NCBI GenBank assembly: GCA_949825025.1
Contig: OX463778.1
Location: forward strand, 16,330,171-16,394,170
DNA length: 64,000 nucleotides
Direction: 5' to 3'
DNA from: Siphlonurus alternatus
Taxonomy: Eukaryota > Arthropoda > Insecta > Ephemeroptera > Siphlonuridae
Position numbers and translations under genes: made by a program. Below the pieces are notes generated by a model, which was given only the letters and a program-made list of their open reading frames with translations, did no database searches and was not told the origin of the DNA. Of the stretch, positions 1 through 13,800 are shown one piece after another (position 1 is the first letter of the stretch; each line of letters begins with the position of its first letter).

Positions 1-378
1 CTCGTTAAATTCTATGTTTTGTCTTTTTTTAACCAACTTAATTTTATAAGGTGCATGCATGCGCAATTATATATGTACTATAGGACTGTGTAGGTAAGTA
101 ATGAGAAAACCATATAAAGAATTAAGGGGCCTCCACTATCCTCACCTTAATTAAGTCTTTAAGAATAAAACTAAAAGCATCAATGAATCCAAATCCATAT
201 TAATGTAGTAAATTATCCTAACCTTACAATATGTCAAGTAATGTCATTTACATAAAGTATTTGTCCAGTATTATAGACAAGGGATTGGATATATATAGTC
301 CAACTTTAGCTTAGATAGACGACTTATAATTTATTCCGGGTGTACGAAATGAAGCGATTCTACTGACGAAAGACGCAC

Positions 379-502
379 CGAGGAGCTGCTGTGCGAGGTG
401 CGGAGAGACGGCTCCGAGGGGGCGTGGCAGGAGCGCCTCGGCGTTCGCCACGTCGCGGCGGAGTTGCAGCGAGCGGTGCTCCAGTTCCTGGATACGCAGC
501 GC
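379..502 (-). CDS. CHSY1: CHSY1-like exon 3
   Basis: The acceptor TTCTCCAG lies just upstream (503-505 on the minus strand) and the donor GTGCGT occupies 378-373. The 124-nt exon is entered in phase 0 and left in phase 1. It encodes a Leu/Arg-rich stretch beginning ALRIQELEHRSLQLRRDV, which aligns with the region after the SYML box in vertebrate CHSY1 (ISELRHRTIQLHREI). It is strongly GC-rich against AT-rich flanks. The exact 3' end depends on one donor choice. Confidence 0.82.
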
Positions 503-3500
503 CTGGAGAACAAATTACCATCAGTCACAACAAGCTGAATTAAAGTGATGACATATTTATATGTTACATGGTGATGGCACTAAAGCAAAGCTACTGAATG
601 ATTCCTCCCTCTCATGGCAAAAATCTGAATATCTAATTTGAAAGAAAAAAACCGGTTTAGTTGGGAAAATCAAAATAACAATGGAAATTAATTAATCACG
701 TTTGGAAATTAATTATTTACGTTTTAAAATTAATTGTTTTTATGTGTTCCATAAAATAAATACATTTCTCTCTTCTCTCAATCATTAATTAATTATTCCA
801 ATTTTGTATGAAAAGGGTATCCCTGTTCTCCGGCCCCTTTATATAGAATCTGTTATGACAAATAATGTTCTCAACTCCAGCAACTCAGGTCTTACTTTCA
901 TGTAATTGTGCACACGGTACAGGTGCTTGTACTGCTTGACAGGGTGCAGGGTGATGGCGCGGTGCACCTCCTTGTGCTTCAAGCGACCGGCGAACGCCTC
1001 AGATCCGCTTGAGTTGTGGTACAGAATGGTCTGCATCTGAAAAACCATCGAGGTCAAAGTTACAGACAGGGAACTCCCTGGAGACCACATGGCCTAGACG
1101 TCATAATGAGAGTTTAATAGCGACTTATCGAGAGGAGGGACATCTGGTTTGTTTTTTTACAAACTTTTTCTCACTTTATGTAACTCACACACAGCTTGTT
1201 AATACACAAAGTACAGAGACTAGCTCAGTATACTACATAATTACGTCTCGTGTGACTTAATTAAGGAAGAAGAAACTGAAAGATAAATTTGATTTCCAGA
1301 AGAGGTTACTGACTTGTAATTCTAGTATTACGATATAAAGTCGTATATTGTTGCCGCAATTATAATGTATGTAGGAGATATTGTATATTTATATAAACTA
1401 ATTAAGTAAGTAAAAAAAATGTGATAAACGTTGAGAAGCAACAACTTGTTGATGAATTTCTCTCATTGTAAAAGAAATACTCTCCCAAGCTTCACTGAAG
1501 CCTGTAACTACATAAACTATACTTTAACTCAATGGAAATCATGCATGAATAATAAAAAAATACTTACTGTAATTACAAAATGATACATTAACATTAAATA
1601 ATTTTAAACATAATAGATACTTTATATCATTCTACGTTTGTATGCATGGTTCTCAGGTTCTCCAGAACTTTTTTTATGCATCGTATGTAATTTAAGAGGG
1701 TCTTGATTCTCATGCAAATATACAAACTACTTTTATTTATTTAACGCATATGTGCAGTTTTATTTCGTATGTGTGAATCACGTGATACAAATGGCTGCAC
1801 ATTAAAAGTCCTCTTTAAGTGTTGCGAATAAAAAAAAAAATATATACATAAAGTCAGGAAGTGTTGCGTTGTTTTACAAGCTAAGCAACAAATTTAAGTG
1901 TTTATATTTTATAATATGTTTTGGCGAGTGTCATATTTCAGTAGCATGCAGGAGTACTGAGACAGATAGAAAAAGAGGGGGATGAGACCAAAGACTTTGA
2001 ATGAGACACTCGACGAGGTGGATGTGTGCGGAAGACGCCAACAAGTCTCGCGGGTCTAGATCGTCACCAGCTGCTGTATATGGGGGACGTGTAAAAAGTC
2101 ACTAGCGTGTGAGAGAGAGCACGATGTCTCGATCACGAGAGGCATTTGCTGGACTGTCAGCTGGGCTTGCATCCTGTCCCGACAGCAGTACGTAGCATTA
2201 CTTCCCCTATGCACAATATTCGCAGCATGACTATATAATAATTGTAATTAGCATAATGCCATATAGTCACTTCACTTGCTCTGTGAAGCCAAATTATTAT
2301 TGCGACATGTCTCAATTTGACATCCTCCTTTTAACATATAGTACCCTCTCTACTTAACATACATTACAAATGATGAGTACTTTCAATTTTCAAATGCATA
2401 CTCATGTAAAATATTTTTTTTTTATTTCTCTTTCATGGTCATAACCAAATACTGTATATTAAGGAACATGATGTGCATGTTGATATTTAATATTATACAG
2501 ACGTACAAAATTTATTTCACGTTTTAATTTTACTAATGCTATAAAAAAAGATGCTACGATGGCAATGGCAAGTTTAATTGTGAAATATTAATCCTACCAT
2601 AAACCGTCCTTAATAAACAGTTAGTGAGGGGGGGGGGGGTGAGAACATAATGCACGAATCATGTCATCATTCATATTGGTCATCCGGACAATTTACCTTG
2701 CATTACATGACTAATATGAAAAACGTATTTGTAAACTTCATTCAAGCATTTTACATCAGCATTATAGCCATCAGAATATAAAGATATAGGTGATATATTG
2801 ATGGTGATATTCACAAAGAACTACAAAGATCCTAACAAAATGTATTGTATTCGATTTTATTCTGGTACAATTTTAGTACTATAACTACTATAAAATTCTA
2901 AGCTAAAGTCCTTTCTGAATAGCTCCTATTTGTGAATTATAATCTCCCGAATACAACGTATAAGAATCACGGTCATTGATGAAGATTGAAAAAGTCATGA
3001 CCTTTATACGTATATTTATACAAGGGTCCAGCATCATTGCTATATAACTAAACTAATTTAAATGCACATGGCAGTCTAATATCGATGAGAACACTTTTGC
3101 TTGTCACATTTAAATTCATCGTGTAAAGCGAACACGTGATCTCATTGTTCGTACATTGAGGTCTTCCTGGCCTAAGTGCGCGCTTTATCAGCTGCAGCCC
3201 AGCACGTCACGCGTCATCATCAAGGGGCTCATTATGCTACAGTCGGACCGCGAAGCCCACTCAACACAACACCAATAAAATGATTACTGATGATGAACTG
3301 AGTCTTCAAGGACAGGAAGAGAGAAGACGCAATTTATGGTTAAATTTACCTTTGGGATATGGGGGGGAAAAAGATTATCTTTGATTCAGAAGAATTGTTA
3401 TGAATTATAAAATGTAACAAAATATTCAATATCCGATTTCCAATACATTGTTTCAATTCACTAAAAGAATAAACAGGAAAAAAATAATGTAAAACGAATA

Positions 3501-4793
3501 GGGTGAATTCCTTCATTTATTAATATATATTTTTTAAGATTTTTCTGAATTCAGGACGTCAAAGAAGTATAAATAATATATGCTATCAAATTAATCAAAG
3601 AATAATACTTCCAGAACTCTGAGAAAAAGAGTAATTTTCAACCTCTAATATAAAATATCCAGTCTATTCGTCTATTTATGTATAATATTCGTTTGAGGTA
3701 TCACCTCAACTTGCGGATACATCTCTTCAACACCATGAATCTCAGCACTAATAAAGAGAGGCAAACATCTTATTTCTTAGGTTTTATTGTATCTCTCCGA
3801 TATATGTATCAGAAAGCGGGCCTCCGGGCTACTCAGCTAGCTTTGTTTCGTCAGTCAGAGGTCATGGTGGTGACCTCGCTCTGGAGGAGATCTGCATCTT
3901 CCTCGAAGGGTAGGGTGGGAACCATCGTCCTTATCGCACGCACAAGCTCAGCTTTCTTGTTATTAGTTTAATTGACGTGCCACTTGACTTGTGTTCAAGA
4001 TACAATGCTTTTTTTTTATATTCGTTAAAATCTTCAAAAACTTTTTTATATAATAAGTATATATCATATGTTATGTAATATAATATTTTGTATAAGTATC
4101 CAACAGTTTAAAATTTCTTATACATGGCAAAATTTATAAAAAAAAAATATCAATAATTTTATTCGTGACTCCATTTGATAACAAAGCGTTGTGGATGCTT
4201 AAAAAATGAAAATAGTTAAAGGGGCATTTATTACCAATAATAGTGTGCCGATTGCTCCCAAAATCCAATTAATTAATTTATTTAAGTGAAACTGAAGTCT
4301 TTATGTGTATCAGGTTTCCATAAATATTTATTTTAAAATTACAATTTTTAATTCATCTCTCCTTTAATTTTAAACTTTTGTTCATACAATGGAATTAATT
4401 TTAGTAAAAAAATATTCCTAGTGATATGCTGAACTATTTTTATGTCTTTCTTTGTATTAGATTGTGTGAAATACAACACAAAATATGTTTCAAATTACGT
4501 AATTATTCATGAGCGTATTATATATAATTGACAAATAAGGTAAATATGACATTTAACATGGAGTTAAATAAAACCTTGATCTTTTCCATATAAGATGTAA
4601 CATAATTATCATTATTAGCATAACTTGTATTAATTATGCTAATTTGACTACAATTAAAATTTAAAATATTTCATCACAAATATTTTTAGCATACTTTTTA
4701 GGTACACAGGTACAGTGTACCTCTTAATGCTTATGATAAAAGCCGTATAAAGGTAAAAAGTCTAAAAACTATAATCTGCATATTATATATATA

Positions 4794-4885
<92 letters not shown>

Positions 4886-7800
4886 TTATAAAATATCACT
4901 TTCATTGGAGGACAATTTCATGGCATGATAGTATACATCTTTTAGTTAAGGCAACTGCCACCGTGGTGCTATATAGCTGCTTGTTCTCCACGTTGTGGCT
5001 GGCCTGGATCCCACGTGTATCCAAACTACACTAACTTCAGTACAACTTTCACTGAACATAAGGCTGTTAATGTTATAGGTCAATGCTAAAGTGCAACGAG
5101 CGGTGTTAAAAAAATACTTGTAGCTCGGTACTGCATCAGCGTAAACAGTGAGAGCGAGACAAAATACACTCTCACTGGCGAACGCATGCATTCATAACTA
5201 TGATAAACATACGAGCATACGTCATACCCAAGTATATTCTTTTGTAAATGTTCCAAGTATTTTTTTAAAAACATTTCCTCATAATTAACACAATTAAGTT
5301 ATAAAATCATAACTATAATATTATGTGTGTTTCTATGACGTAAAATGTATATTACATAAAAAAATAGAAACGTTTATATAAACATTATTATATACCAGAA
5401 ATCTTATTAAAATATAAGCCATCTGCATGGCTTGATTATATTAAAATTATAATATGAATTCTCTGCTACATGCATAATATCATATATAAATGATAAATCC
5501 AAGTAAAATTGTTCGACAGAAAATAGTGATCTCTGCCAGAAATTGAACCTGGGACCTTCCAATTTCCACTATTTCCTTTCGAACACTATTTCTTAATAGA
5601 TTTATATGATACGTATCAACGTATCGATGACGGAAAAGGCACATTGTAATTAATTAAACAAACGTCATCTGATAGAGATAACATCTTGTCTACGGACTAT
5701 AAAAAATCTAAAAAGTATTTGAAAATGCATAATATATATCAAGTCCAAAAAAATACGAGTACTTAAATAAATAATTACAATTATTTTTTTATAAAAATTA
5801 TCTCAATATTTCACTGTAACTTAAAACGTATATATATGCTTCAATGTATTCTCCAATTTGTGTGTTATAAATCATTTATAATTTGACCATGCATGCACAT
5901 AAGCAAAAAAAAAAAAAAAGTTTTGCGATAATCACAGTTTCGCACGCTAGCTATGAGTACGCGAAATTGCGAGCCTCGGACGGACGCTGTCTGTGATTAC
6001 TCCGGCCGCTGTTTAGGCTGGCCGCGCCCACGCATACCCGTCATCACACGTGTTCTAGGAACACCAGTAGCAGAGTATATGCAGTATATGCTGTAGTGCA
6101 AGTATCCTGTTCCTATCTTTAGCACTTCCTTGCTATCACTAAGTTTGTTGCAAGCCGACAGATAATTTATAAGAAGCTCGTCATATATCTTGCACACATA
6201 CGCGTCTTCAATTAATCTTTAATTCCTACCTGTATATGTATAATTGGAACTATACAGTAAAAAATATATATTACGCAGCTAGTGCAATACCCTTTACGGA
6301 TCAAAAAATTATGTGATAAGAAATATACTGATAAAAGTTACTCCATAATGTCAAACGACTGTAATAAATTTATAAATATGTAATTTATGATTAATATGAT
6401 ATCGCTATGTTATCATAATAATTATAACTTTACATACAATATACAGTTCAAATATTGTTTATAAACCAATAAATAATTCAGTATTCGTCATACAGTATGC
6501 CATGTCAAACCGGACAAGCAACATATTAATATAAGTATTACAGAATTATTACCCTCGTCTAATATTTGAAATAAATTGAAATAGAGTTTTCTTAAAAAAA
6601 AGTACAACAGCCAACAGCGTTTCATTTCGAAATCTTTAGATTTATTAATAAGAAAGAAAATTTGCATAAAATACACATTCCCTCGATTAAAATAATTATT
6701 AAAATAAATGTGTTACATATAATATAGAGCATAAATTGAAGCACCCAAGGTGAATATTCCAATTTTAATGCGAGCTTTACGACGGTTTCTTTTTATACTA
6801 TCGGAGGGTTTTGGGTTAAAGCAACATCATGGTACTATAATACCACTGACCTTTTAATTGTTGCCATATTCATTTTATATGCCAAGAATACATGACGTCA
6901 TGACTTATGTTTAATTAACTGGTACAAAAAAAGTAGAAACACGACATTTGGCAACAAGTTACAAAATTTTGTCTGGACTACAGACACGGTCATGTTGCGG
7001 TGTCCCAGACTCAGCTTTATTTCCCTCTAGTCTACCCTTGCGTCATTTATCAAAGTGTCATCCAGCGACATTCCTCTCTGACTGTAGGGGTAATTTGAAC
7101 ACGCTTCCAGTGAGCTAGTGCCATATGTAAAAGAAAAACTTCCTCTTGTTTACTCGGGTGTGGTCCACAGAAGAGAGGATTTTTTATAATCTCAAGAAAT
7201 TAAAGAAAATATATACTGCTGATACACTGCATTATTCGATGACTTCGAGTTGCAATGTTTCATTTTTTAATAAGTCTTAAAATCATACTGTAAAACGCTA
7301 TGACGTCATAGTCATATTATGCCTTACCCGATGTTTACGTGTTAATATTTACATGACTGCTATGACCGCATGTATGACTTCACATGCAGCGTTTTTGCAG
7401 AAGGGTGTTGGAGGATTTTAAAAATAAATGTATGAAAAAGTTATACTGTACATTTAACTTGAGGTTTCCTTATCCAAATATGCAACATAACCAAGATAAA
7501 TCATGACGCCATGACAATGGATAACATGCATGAAAAAATTTTATTGCAGAAATGAATAGAGGGTACCAAATTATGCTATACTCTGAATTTTTTCAGATTT
7601 TTTTGAGACCCAAGAACTATTTTTAAATAATTATTGAAAATGCGGCCACGCCCCCTGGAGGCGTCAATAGGCGTCCAGTCCCTATCCTTTTTATTAAGGA
7701 TTCAGGGGTGCTAACTTAAATCACAGAAGTTTCAACAATTCTTTAAAAATAGTACCGGGTCTCAAAAAAATCTAAAAACAATTCAGAGTAGCATAATTTG

Positions 7801-10800
7801 CTACCCTCTATTCATTTCTGCAATAAAATTTTTTCATGTATGTTGTTTATTATGATTTAATTAAGTGAAATTATGATTTGTTACGGTATTGTTAGTTTGA
7901 TATTGAAAATATCGCTCAATCAAACTCCTGCTACCGTCATGGGATCAAATATCTCCTATCAAAAAATCTTTGATGTGATGGAGGGAGTTAGAAACTAAAG
8001 CAAGTTTTTATATACGTCTCAGCACAGCATTTGATCTTACAAGTGTTTTCCCCTGTAAATATTAATAGGTTAATGAAATATGATAACATTCAGGTAAAAA
8101 TATTATTAGTGAATAATTTGAGCTATAATCAGAAGGAGATTTCATTCTTTTCCCGAAGAGTTCCTTTTGTATGAAATGTGGTCCACACTGCTGCAGTCTG
8201 GATTGCAGACAGCAGAATGCAGCAGCGTACACCGCGGCGGTGTCAGGTACGTTGAGATGCATTTCCACCACCTTCAAGGCCACACACGATCTCCCCACCA
8301 TCGTGGTCACTTTTTGTCCTGCTCAAGTCGCCAATCACGATTCGCATCTAGCGCTCTGTGGTTTACTGCGAACCTGAGACTTTAGCTTTGTTGCCAGGGC
8401 ATGCAGGCGCCAGATCATCGAGGCTGAAAATTAAATACTTAGATGCTCTTCCAGTCGTGTCATATCAGGGTTTTAAAAATCATCCCCTTAAAATTAGTTC
8501 CACCGAGGACGTAGCGACTTTTTAATATTTTATGTTTATTTTTCATCAGATACACCATAGTACATTTATCAACCTTCTCACTGTTGAGGTATGTTATTAT
8601 GTATGTATATATTATAATAATATATATTACATATACAATCAAACTTTCAGAGGTAAATAGGAAATTTACTTTATTTATTTTATTTCAATTATTCGACTTC
8701 ATGGCGAGGGTAAGGCAATAATGCCTTTTCTTTTCTTTACTGCAATGATTTATGAAAATAATTTATGAAGTTTAGATTAAATAAATGCATAAATAAAATT
8801 CATACCTTGTCGATCTTTGCATTCTGGGCCATCATGCATAGGGGTATACTTTGTTATTTACTTAAATTTTCAATCCTATAATATCAACATAATTCCTGCA
8901 CATGATAAATCTGTAAATCAAAATTTAAACTATAGTTTCAACACCTTTCTCAAACATTTTTTTTTTTTTCATCATGCACCCAATTTAATGATATCCTGTC
9001 AAAAGTGTAACATGCAAGTCTAATATTTAGCAGTCAAGAAGTCACCCTTTAAAATCACAGGTTGTGCCTTGTTTTACGATCCACCCCTCATATAACATTC
9101 ACGCAGCCATAGGCTATTCTTTGCTACCTGCACCTTCTGGAGCAATAAAACCATCGATGGCAGGTAATCTTTAGCTTACATTTCTGTGAACCACAATGGA
9201 AGATTTCATCATAGGACTTTTATACTACCAGACAGATTTTTTTTACTTTAATTTATAAACATAAATGATATCTGTTTCTTTTTGTAAAATATAACAATAG
9301 GCAAGCTAATTCTTTGAAAGGTCAACGTCAATGATATACGAGTCTACCTACTAGAAAATATATTACATTATGTCGGCATCCTTTTGTTTCGCATGTACAC
9401 AAGTAAAAAAAGGTAAAACTATAAAATCTAGATGAGAAGAAGAAAGGAATTTTGATAAAATTCTTTTATACTGGTTGATTTATGAAAAAAAATATGGTCA
9501 ATATTTTTTGTTATGTCCATAAAATCAAATAAAAATTTAATGTACTTCATAATGAAAAAAATCAGTTCTGAAACAAAAATTTCTGAACAAAAATTGGTAG
9601 GGTAAAAAAACAGCAAATTAAATTTAAAAAAAAATTAAGAATCTCAAATAATGAATAAGTAAGAAATGTGAGAGAAGTTTTTACGATCGTAATCGTCACA
9701 TTATTTCGCCCACGACTCCAGTGGTATATCTGAGAGTTAATCAAGCGTCGCACCCACGCCGCCTACTAAGCCGATCCCCTTGTGCGAGGACCGCGACGGC
9801 TTGATGAGCTCCTCGTCTCCGGAGAGTTTTTTGTCCTTCCCGTCGGCGTCTCCCCTCGTGAAGACGCTCAATCATCAGCCCGGCGAGACTGCTCTTCACG
9901 CTGCACGTCGTCGTATTTATTTCTGTTCTTTTCTTTGATGCAGCCCATTGATAGATCAACAACAAATAATAATGTGTGATTCCCTTCCTTACCCCGAGAG
10001 TTCAAAGGACGATGTTGAGGAGTTTTAATTGGATTATATATATAAGTATTAAGATTAAGAGATCATAATTATAGCTATATAATTATTTTATTGTGGTTTT
10101 AAGAAATTAGTCTATTTGCGATAAAACTATTTTTTACTGATAAGCATTAATTAATTCAATATAAAAAAAACTTCTTGAAAATTGAATATTTAGTTTGGTA
10201 TTGTATGACAGACTCAACCATATATTGAGAAAATTTCATTTATATATTATGTTGTATGATTTTCGTCTCTCTTTTAGTCAAATGCATAATTAATCACATT
10301 TGAAATATCATCGAAATAATATAGTATATATAACAAAAATATATTGTCGTATAATCAAGTATAACGTATATTTAATAAGAGATAGTAAGGTTGTACAATG
10401 GAATGTTAATTACCATTTCTAAACGCTATTATAAAGTCAGTCAGTTAGTTGTTGTTTTTTTTGTATGCACTCTCTCACCTCCCAATATAAAATTTATTTC
10501 TACTTTGTATATAAAGAGTTTTACAAGGAGGCAGTTTACAGCTCTCATACACAAAGCGAGAGTTTATTGAGAGGCATGCACTTCACCTCCTGCATGCAGA
10601 GGGGAGGGGGACACCCAGGAGCAAACAGATGCGTTCTCTCAGCATCATAGAGCTCAGCATCAGCGTAGCTCCTGTGGCAGCCAGCTCGTAACCTGCAGCC
10701 ATTCATAAAGTTTTCAGCTTCTGCTGGATGGAGCTTATTATGGAATCAAATTTTGAATAGCACCAAGTCTTAATAATGTCTAGACGCTTCCCTTGAGCGT

Positions 10801-13800
10801 TTATGATAATTATACATTGCAGAATTAGATGTGTAATTTTAACTAAAATATCATCTTAGTTGGTTATAAGAATGTATTATAATAAGAGCAATAGCTAAAT
10901 CAAGTGTATAATAGTTAATTAGTATCTATATAATAAAATTAAAAATTTACTTTCTGGGCAATACATTACATTGTGCTCAATGCTCTTCCCTATATTTAAG
11001 TCTCAATCACTTAATTTTTAAGTTGCGTTAGCTATTTTGAAATACTATTTTTTCTATATACGCACTAAAGTATATTACGCAATCAAATTTTATCTCAGCC
11101 TCTAAATTATTTGCAGTTAGGGCTTATTCATGTAACTTGTTTACAAGAAATTGGCTTCAAAATTTGATTTACGTACATTTAAAAATACGTTGCAAGTAAT
11201 TTGTAAGCAAAAATCTTGTTTAATAACGCAATCAAGCAAGTTATTAATATAATTCTACAGTTTTTCCATGTCGATTTCAGTGAAATAATCGAAGAGTGGG
11301 GTTCGATAACCGTGGAGACAATCATTACATTATTTATTTAGTGATAAGATAATATCCGGTATAATATACTGTATAATAATGCTGGCATTTAGCAGCAAAA
11401 CTATTATACGATATAATTACCATGTGCAGTGCAACAAAGTTTTTTTCATATATAATAGTATATAGCATTAGATTCACCATCAATAAAATATTAGCTATTT
11501 CAATTGACAACCTTCATGAAATTTTTATGTGCATGTTTGGACAAAGCTAGGACCTCGATTTAAAATGTACTGTCAATATTTTCCAGATTTTTTGAACTCT
11601 CTAACACCCTTAAAATTGTACTGCAAAACGCTGTAACGTCACAGTCATGCAAATATTTAACACACGCGCATTAGGAAAAGACCAAAGAGTTTACAATATA
11701 TTTTGAGGTGTTTAAAGGGTTCAAAAAAATCTGGAAAAATTTGACAATACATAACTCGAAGTCCTCTATCAAAATATATTATGCAGTAAAAAAATAATGA
11801 AGGTTGTCCATTCATAAAAATATACCTTTCAAAATAATTATGCACATATTTGTTATATGTATATCACCGCACAATATCCGCAGGCCATTAAAACCCAGTA
11901 ATAAATATTCAGCTTCTGAAAATTATAATTTTCAATAGAATTATATAGTACCCTGTCCCTTTAATATGAATTTTGTGTGTAGCTATACACATCAGTAATA
12001 TGTGGCCGCCGTATGAAATTATCATACAATACATCCTATTATTTTTAACAACCCGACCCCACCCTTTCCTACCGTCATGCTGACTGATTCCTAATGGGCA
12101 GACAAGTTTAATATACTAACATAGGGAAACATATGTACAAATTCTTTAACATATACTGATCTTCTTAATAATTATTTCCTAGACCTCTTTAATAATCCTA
12201 AGAAAGGAAAAGATATAAAAAGTATCCCTCTTTTCTTAATAATTCTAACGCGTACATAAAAAATTGCCTTTTCCATATGCTATAATAAAGTCAACTACTT
12301 GTGAGCATGTCTGTCTATTTGCTGGCATAATAATTGCTCCATTGATTGACAAGCTAAGAGTAACCGATTATTACTTTCATTTGAAGGCGGCGGGTGAGCG
12401 TTTCCTGTGCCATCAAACACTACTTAGCTGAGCTGAGAATTTACGAGAGAGATGTTGTGTGTGAGACAGCATCCTTGGTCCAGCTGATGAGATGATGCCG
12501 CACGTGCAAACTGTTTGGATAATACGAGCAAACATAAAAGAACTGACTGCTGCTATAGAAGAAGCTTCTCAGAGAAAATTTCAATTTATATCGTAATACT
12601 TTTTAATACAGGAAATGTTTTTTCAATATTTTTCAACAGCTACTGCAATTTTTTTTCCTTATTCGGTGACTGCTCGTAAAATTTAAAGACTGCATTAATT
12701 ATTAAAATTTCTTATCAGCTTAAATTAATTAAGATCTAGCTTGAAAATTAGCATCTGTATATTATATATATATATTATATAATAATAATTTATATTTCTT
12801 CAGTCGTAAGCGTCATATATTTAAATTAAAATTTTGCTACTACATTTATATTTCTCCGTCAATCCCTTTTACTTTTAGTAAATGCATAATCGATACATAA
12901 ATCAATAATCGGAATAATCAGATGAAACTTCTGTATAAGTATAACACAAGGAAAATCTAATAATTGCATGATAAATTATTTGATTGTGTGTTTTTACGAA
13001 CAGACCTATACTATATTTCTTTTTTATTTAATTGATTTAAATAAAATTTATTTATTTAAATGCCAACAGTCATACCAGCAGCACATGCCGATGATCATGC
13101 TGCATAAAATACTGCAATGCTTGTAATCGACAGTAATCGAGAAGGTAATGGAAAAATAATATCACGAACATGAAACCAATATCGTTGAAAATATTTTATA
13201 TATCATTACAATAAAATTATATGTTAAAAAAAAGCTCAATCCACGACATTGCAATCAGGTTTTATCAAATTCTACAACGTTATACGCTAGACAATATCTT
13301 CTTTTTTTATTTACGAAATGATTATCTCCGTATTTCATAGCAAAACAATTTGCAATCGTATTTTTTTTTTCTTTAATTTAAAATTGCCAGTTGCTTTTTT
13401 ATTCTTTGGTAGTGCCGGTGTGTTAGTATAGAAAAGCCGCGACCTTGAGGTGTGAAGCGACGACTTTCCTGAAGCTATACTCTTTTTATGGACGAACGAC
13501 TCAACCCACGATCAAGAAAGTAAAATGTGAGACAACCCACGACTCAATCCTACGAGATTACGTCTAGAACTAGTCGAGAGAATAGTCTGAAATGTCATAA
13601 AGCAATGATTTCATAGAAACTATATAACTCTCTCAAATTATTGCAATTAAAAAATATGTTGATGAAAAGACCCTAAGATCTGTTTATTTTTCATTAGTTC
13701 ATTCTCATTTAATTTATGGTTTAACGTCATGGGGTTTTGTTCCTTCTGGGGCATTTACTGCACTCGCTAAAATGCAAAAAAGAATACTAAAAAATATGAA

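Noticed and set aside
331..378. ORF tail beyond CHSY1 exon 3
   Set aside because: It runs past a good GTGCGT donor; residues after it do not continue the CHSY pattern.
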